Below the pieces are notes generated by a model. The model did no database searches and was not told the DNA's origin. It worked only from the letters and a program-made list of their open reading frames with translations. A stretch of 64,000 bases of DNA from contig CADCBO010000001.1 of the NCBI GenBank assembly GCA_902799685.1, positions 62,001 to 126,000 of the forward strand, given 5' to 3'. Origin of the DNA: an uncultured Bacteroidales bacterium (lineage in GTDB: Bacteria > Bacteroidota > Bacteroidia > Bacteroidales > Bacteroidaceae). A program made the translations under genes and the position numbers. The number at the start of each line of letters is the position of its first letter. Positions within the stretch are counted from its first letter, which is position 1. Below are positions 60,505-64,000 of the stretch, in pieces.

Positions 60505-62463
60505 ATGGCAGAAACTGAGGAACTATTCAACTCCGCCGCACCGCAGGTGCAGTATGACGAGGACAATATCCGCCACATGGACGATATGGAGCATATCCGT
60601 ACACGTCCGGGTATGTACATAGGCAAACTGGGAGACGGATCGGCTGCCGATGACGGAATCTATGTGCTGCTCAAGGAGATAATAGACAATAGCGTGGATG
60701 AGTTCCGCATGAACACCGGAAAGCGCATAGACATTGAGCTGACGGATACCGGACGTGTGACCGTGCGTGACTACGGCCGTGGCATCCCCCAGGGAAAGCT
60801 GGTCGAGGCTGTGAGCATGCTCAATACCGGCGGTAAGTTTGACAGCAAGGCGTTCAAAAAAAGTGTTGGTCTGAACGGTGTGGGCCTTAAGGCTGTGAAT
60901 GCCTTGAGTCTGCATTTTGAGGTAAGCAGCTGGCGTGACGGCCAGGTACGTACGCTACAGTTTGAGCGTGGCACGCTGTTGTCGGATGTAACGTCTCCCA
61001 GCGCCGAAGAGCACGGCACCCAGGTTGTTTTCGAGCCTGATAATGACCTGTTTACCGGTTACCAGTTCCGTCCGGCCATAATAGAGACCATGCTGCGTAA
61101 CTACTCTTACCTGAACACAGGCCTTGCCATAATGTATAACGGCCAGCGATTTGTGTCACGCAACGGTCTGGAGGACCTGCTGGTGGAGCGCATGAGCGCA
61201 CAGAGCCTCTACCCCATAATACATCTTAAAGGGACTGACATAGAGATTGCCTTTACCCATACAAACCAGTATGGCGAAGAGTATTATTCATTTGTGAACG
61301 GCCAATACACATCGCAGGGCGGGACGCATCAGAGCGCGTTCAAGGAGCATATAGCCCGCACCATAAAGGAGTTCTACGGCAAGAACTTTGAGTTGGGTGA
61401 TGTGCGTAACGGCATAGTGGCGGCAATTGCCCTGAACGTGGAGGAACCGGTGTTTGAGAGCCAGACCAAGATCAAGCTGGGCTCCACTACCATGAGCCCC
61501 AACGGCGGCGTATCGCTCAACAAGTTTGTGGGTGATTTCATAAAGAAAGAGGTCGATGACCTGCTTCATAAGGAGTCCGAGGTGGCCGATGTACTGCTCA
61601 AGAAGATTCTGGAATCGGAGAAGGAACGCAAGGAGATAGCCGGCATAACCAAGCAGGCCCGCGAGCGCGCCAAGAAGGCCAATCTGCACAACCGCAAGCT
61701 GGCTGACTGCCGCATCCATCTGAACGATGCCCGTGGTGACCGTCAGGAAGACAGCTGCATATTCATAACCGAGGGTGACAGCGCCAGCGGATCGATTACC
61801 AAGAGCCGCGATGTGAACACACAGGCTGTATTCAGTCTGCGTGGTAAGCCCCTGAACTGCTACGGCCTTACCAAGAAGGTGGTCTATGAAAATGAGGAGT
61901 TCAACCTTCTGCAGGCTGCCCTGAACATAGAGGAGGGTCTGGATGACCTGCGCTACAACAAGATAATAGTGGCTACCGATGCCGATGTGGACGGTATGCA
62001 CATTCGTCTGCTCATGATAACCTTCTTCCTGCAGTTCTTCCCGGAACTGGTCAGGAAAGGTCACGTATATATATTGCAGACCCCACTGTTCCGCGTGCGC
62101 AACAAGCGCAAGAAGAAAAAGGGCGCCCCTGCCCATGTGGATGGTGTGGTTACCGAGAAAGGCGAGTTTGAGACCATATACTGCTACACCGATGACGAGC
62201 GTCGCCAGGCCATAGAGAAGCTTTCTCCCAATCCTGAGATAACCCGATTCAAAGGTCTGGGTGAGATTTCGCCCGACGAGTTCAAGAACTTCATAGGCCC
62301 GGATATGCGTCTGGAGATGGTAACTTTGCAGAAGACCGATGCCGTTGATGACCTGCTGTCATTCTACATGGGCAAGAATACTATGGAGCGTCAGAACTTC
62401 ATCATTGACAATCTGGTGGTGGAGGAGGACCGTGTTGAGGAGGACGAAGGCGAGAAATTCTAA
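60505..62463 (+). CDS. parE: DNA topoisomerase IV subunit B
   Basis: 652 residues, a type IIA ATPase subunit. The GHKL ATPase has [24 protein letters not shown] (Asn and Glu for ATP) and [14 protein letters not shown]; the TOPRIM domain has [11 protein letters not shown] with EGDSA at 423-427 and [10 protein letters not shown]. The [13 protein letters not shown] segment and length fit Bacteroidetes ParE better than GyrB. parC is not in view. It is followed by coaD after 34 bp. Confidence 0.93.
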   Translation: MAETEELFNSAAPQVQYDEDNIRHMDDMEHIRTRPGMYIGKLGDGSAADDGIYVLLKEIIDNSVDEFRMNTGKRIDIELTDTGRVTVRDYGRGIPQGKLVEAVSMLNTGGKFDSKAFKKSVGLNGVGLKAVNALSLHFEVSSWRDGQVRTLQFERGTLLSDVTSPSAEEHGTQVVFEPDNDLFTGYQFRPAIIETMLRNYSYLNTGLAIMYNGQRFVSRNGLEDLLVERMSAQSLYPIIHLKGTDIEIAFTHTNQYGEEYYSFVNGQYTSQGGTHQSAFKEHIARTIKEFYGKNFELGDVRNGIVAAIALNVEEPVFESQTKIKLGSTTMSPNGGVSLNKFVGDFIKKEVDDLLHKESEVADVLLKKILESEKERKEIAGITKQARERAKKANLHNRKLADCRIHLNDARGDRQEDSCIFITEGDSASGSITKSRDVNTQAVFSLRGKPLNCYGLTKKVVYENEEFNLLQAALNIEEGLDDLRYNKIIVATDADVDGMHIRLLMITFFLQFFPELVRKGHVYILQTPLFRVRNKRKKKKGAPAHVDGVVTEKGEFETIYCYTDDERRQAIEKLSPNPEITRFKGLGEISPDEFKNFIGPDMRLEMVTLQKTDAVDDLLSFYMGKNTMERQNFIIDNLVVEEDRVEEDEGEKF

Positions 62464-62473
62464 GTATTATGCT

Positions 62474-62481
62474 TATTTTTG
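62474..62481 (+). promoter_or_regulatory. -7 box for coaD
   Basis: TATTTTTG, 16 bp before the ATG at 62498; it excludes the longer frame that overlaps parE. Confidence 0.5.
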
Positions 62482-62497
62482 TTCCGTCAATAAGATT

Positions 62498-62947
62498 ATG
62501 AAACTGTTTTTTCCCGGGTCATTTGACCCGTTCACGATAGGACACGCCGATCTGGTTGAGCGAGCGCTTGCTTTGGGCTGTGAGGTGGTGATAGCTGTGG
62601 GCATAAACGAGGAGAAGAAGCCTCTGTTCAGTGCTCAGCAGCGTCTGGATGCAATAAAGGCATACTACAAGTCAAATTCACGTGTAAGCGTCATAGAGTA
62701 CAAAGGTCTTACCGTTGATGCTGTCCGTGAGAACGGTTGCAACGCAATATTGCGCGGCATCCGCTCCGTTACCGATTATGACAAGGAGCGTAACCTGGCA
62801 GACATTAATCGTTCCATTGCCGGCGTGGAGACCGTAATCCTGGTATCCAGTCCGGCAGTGCAGCACGTGAGCAGCAGCCTGGTACGTGAGCTTATTTCAT
62901 TCGGCCGCAATGCCGATGACCTTATGATTGAAACTTTCAAAAAATGA
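62498..62947 (+). CDS. coaD: Phosphopantetheine adenylyltransferase
   Basis: 149 residues; makes dephospho-CoA from phosphopantetheine and ATP. PGSFDPFTIGHADLV contains the TxGH nucleotide motif (His16), LRGIRSVTDYDKE binds substrate, and VSSSLVREL is the C-terminal ISSTxIR-type signature. Its TGA stop overlaps the next ATG by 4 bp (ATGA). Confidence 0.96.
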   Translation: MKLFFPGSFDPFTIGHADLVERALALGCEVVIAVGINEEKKPLFSAQQRLDAIKAYYKSNSRVSVIEYKGLTVDAVRENGCNAILRGIRSVTDYDKERNLADINRSIAGVETVILVSSPAVQHVSSSLVRELISFGRNADDLMIETFKK

Positions 62948-64000
62948 AAAAGAAGATTATTCTGCTTGTGGCACTGGTGATGCCGATGATACTTATGGCA
63001 CAGCCGGGGCGTGTAGGCCAGCCTCAGGTGCAACCGCAACGTCAGCCCCAGATACAGCCGCAGATGCAACCCCAGATGCAGCCACAGCGTCAGATGCAGC
63101 CTCAGGCTACATCCATTGATGCCGAGCTGCAGAAACTGCTTGTGGCCGAGGGTGCCATATCGGCCCTGTATGTGGAGGATGTAGATGAAAAGAAGATTGT
63201 TGAGCAGGCCATAAAGGGTATGCTTGAGGAGCTTGACCCGCACTCCACATATCTTACAGCCGAGGAGAATGACAAGTCGAACGAGACCCTTATGGGTTCT
63301 TTCGAGGGCATAGGCGTGCAGTTCAACATGGTGGAAGACACTCTGTTCATAGTGCAGCCCATTCCGGACGGCCCGTCCGAGAGGGTGGGCATCATGGCCG
63401 GTGACCGCATTGTGACCGTGAACGACACCGCAATTGCCGGCGTAAAGATGTCGCAAGAGAGCATCATGAAGCGTCTTCGCGGCCCCAAGGGGACAAAAGT
63501 TGACTTGGGCATTAACCGTCGGGGAGTGAATGAACTGCTTCATTTCATTGTTACCCGTGACAAGATTCCGGTCAATACCGTAGATGCCGCCTATATGATA
63601 CTTCCCGGTGTGGGATACATAAAGGTTTCCAGTTTCGGAGCCACTACAGTCGATGAGTTTGAGACCAAGCTGGCCGATTTGCGTACCAAAGGTGCTCAGT
63701 CGCTCATTCTGGACCTTCAGGGTAACGGTGGAGGTCTGCTTATGTCGGCCGTGGGTATGGCCAACGAGTTCCTGGGCCGCGACCAGATGGTGGTTTATAC
63801 CGAGGGCCGCCGTTCGCCCAAGAGCGGTTATGTGGCCGATGGACGCGGACGTTTCCGCGACGGCAAGCTGGTGGTGCTCATTGACGAGTATTCGGCATCG
63901 GCCAGTGAGATTGTATCGGGAGCGGTGCAGGATTGGGACCGCGCCACTATAGTAGGCCGCCGTTCTTTCGGCAAGGGTCTGGTGCAGCGCCCAATCGAGT
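62944..64000 (+). CDS. S41 C-terminal processing protease, 3' partial
   Basis: At least 352 residues, running off the window. A signal peptide (about 1-19) is followed by a low-complexity segment of PQ/QPQ/MQPQ repeats (about 20-57), then a helix-rich section and a PDZ domain (about 117-195, EGIGVQFNMVEDTLFIVQPIPDGPSERVGIMAGDRI). The peptidase core has Ser319 in SASASEI and Lys344 in RRSFGKG, the Ser/Lys dyad of CtpA. A periplasmic protease. It overlaps the coaD stop by 4 bp. Confidence 0.93.
   Translation, partial: MKKKIILLVALVMPMILMAQPGRVGQPQVQPQRQPQIQPQMQPQMQPQRQMQPQATSIDAELQKLLVAEGAISALYVEDVDEKKIVEQAIKGMLEELDPHSTYLTAEENDKSNETLMGSFEGIGVQFNMVEDTLFIVQPIPDGPSERVGIMAGDRIVTVNDTAIAGVKMSQESIMKRLRGPKGTKVDLGINRRGVNELLHFIVTRDKIPVNTVDAAYMILPGVGYIKVSSFGATTVDEFETKLADLRTKGAQSLILDLQGNGGGLLMSAVGMANEFLGRDQMVVYTEGRRSPKSGYVADGRGRFRDGKLVVLIDEYSASASEIVSGAVQDWDRATIVGRRSFGKGLVQRPIE

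Noticed and set aside
61288-62136. 282-codon minus-strand frame opposite parE
   Set aside because: Shadow of parE codon bias; hydrophobic low-complexity translation without family features.
63030-63110. Tandem repeat at the start of the S41 protease (CAGCCx units)
   Set aside because: Considered as a CRISPR or VNTR; it is in frame and encodes a Gln/Pro linker after the signal peptide, so kept as part of the gene.

Overview
The window is a chromosomal segment of a Bacteroidales bacterium (Bacteroides/Prevotella-type relatives; genus not resolvable by eye). The evidence is the recurrent Bacteroidetes -7 promoter box TAnnTTTG upstream of gene starts, a GH97 glycosidase, an argR-GNAT-argG-argC-argD arginine cluster, Bacteroidetes-style ParE, a fused SpmA/SpmB protein, an IntDOT-like integrase and weak Shine-Dalgarno sequences. 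Most of it is compact housekeeping DNA with short gaps and 1-4 bp overlaps.

Layout. 1-9.5 kb: an accessory stretch with a 5'-truncated C13 (legumain-like) peptidase, a convergent lipase-like lipoprotein, a GH97 glycosidase lipoprotein, a small DUF1648 membrane protein, a BlaR1/BlaI-type M56 sensor protease and repressor behind two dyad operators, and inositol-phosphate synthase. REP-like GGGGTCAGACCCC palindromes litter this stretch, and three copies are fused in frame into the M56 protease. 9.7-14.1 kb: arginine biosynthesis (argR, N-acylglutamate synthase candidate, argG, argC, argD); argB lies apart at 49.8 kb. 14.1-14.5 kb: two large palindromic elements with unrelated perfect 27/30-bp stems but a shared branched core, between convergent argD and nadK. 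14.5-33.6 kb: nadK, pdxJ, an ExbB/ExbD/TonB system, DJ-1, recG, an M23 peptidase, a DUF1599-DoxX-tpiA-SPOR-folE run, dnaG, an AraC-type regulator, AlkD-like repair protein, a Fur-family regulator without sensing histidines, purA, a zinc peptidase, hisS and ruvB. 33.7-46.8 kb: a 2023-residue alpha-2-macroglobulin-like protein behind 11-bp phased repeats, a GNAT, SpmA/B fusion, ybeY, a TPR protein and an outer-membrane protein. 46.9-52.3 kb: topA, aroK, argB, a CPBP protease and ribF.

52.5-57.6 kb is a small integrated element in a tRNA-Met(CAU) gene. A 24-bp direct repeat of the tRNA 3' end bounds about 5.08 kb that holds an Arg-I-less tyrosine integrase next to the tRNA, a roughly 0.8-kb structured stretch without a clear gene, a NUMOD3-like small protein, a secreted protein of unknown function, a FimB-sized catalytic-domain-only recombinase and an XRE regulator. 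Just outside the right end lies a degenerate second tRNA 3' end split by 35 bp at the att-core boundary, the likely scar of an earlier element.

57.8-64 kb: a two-domain PAP2/acid phosphatase whose second domain has lost catalytic residues, a GNAT-like protein, parE, coaD and the start of an S41 processing protease that runs off the window.

All calls come from reading the sequence; no database search was run.
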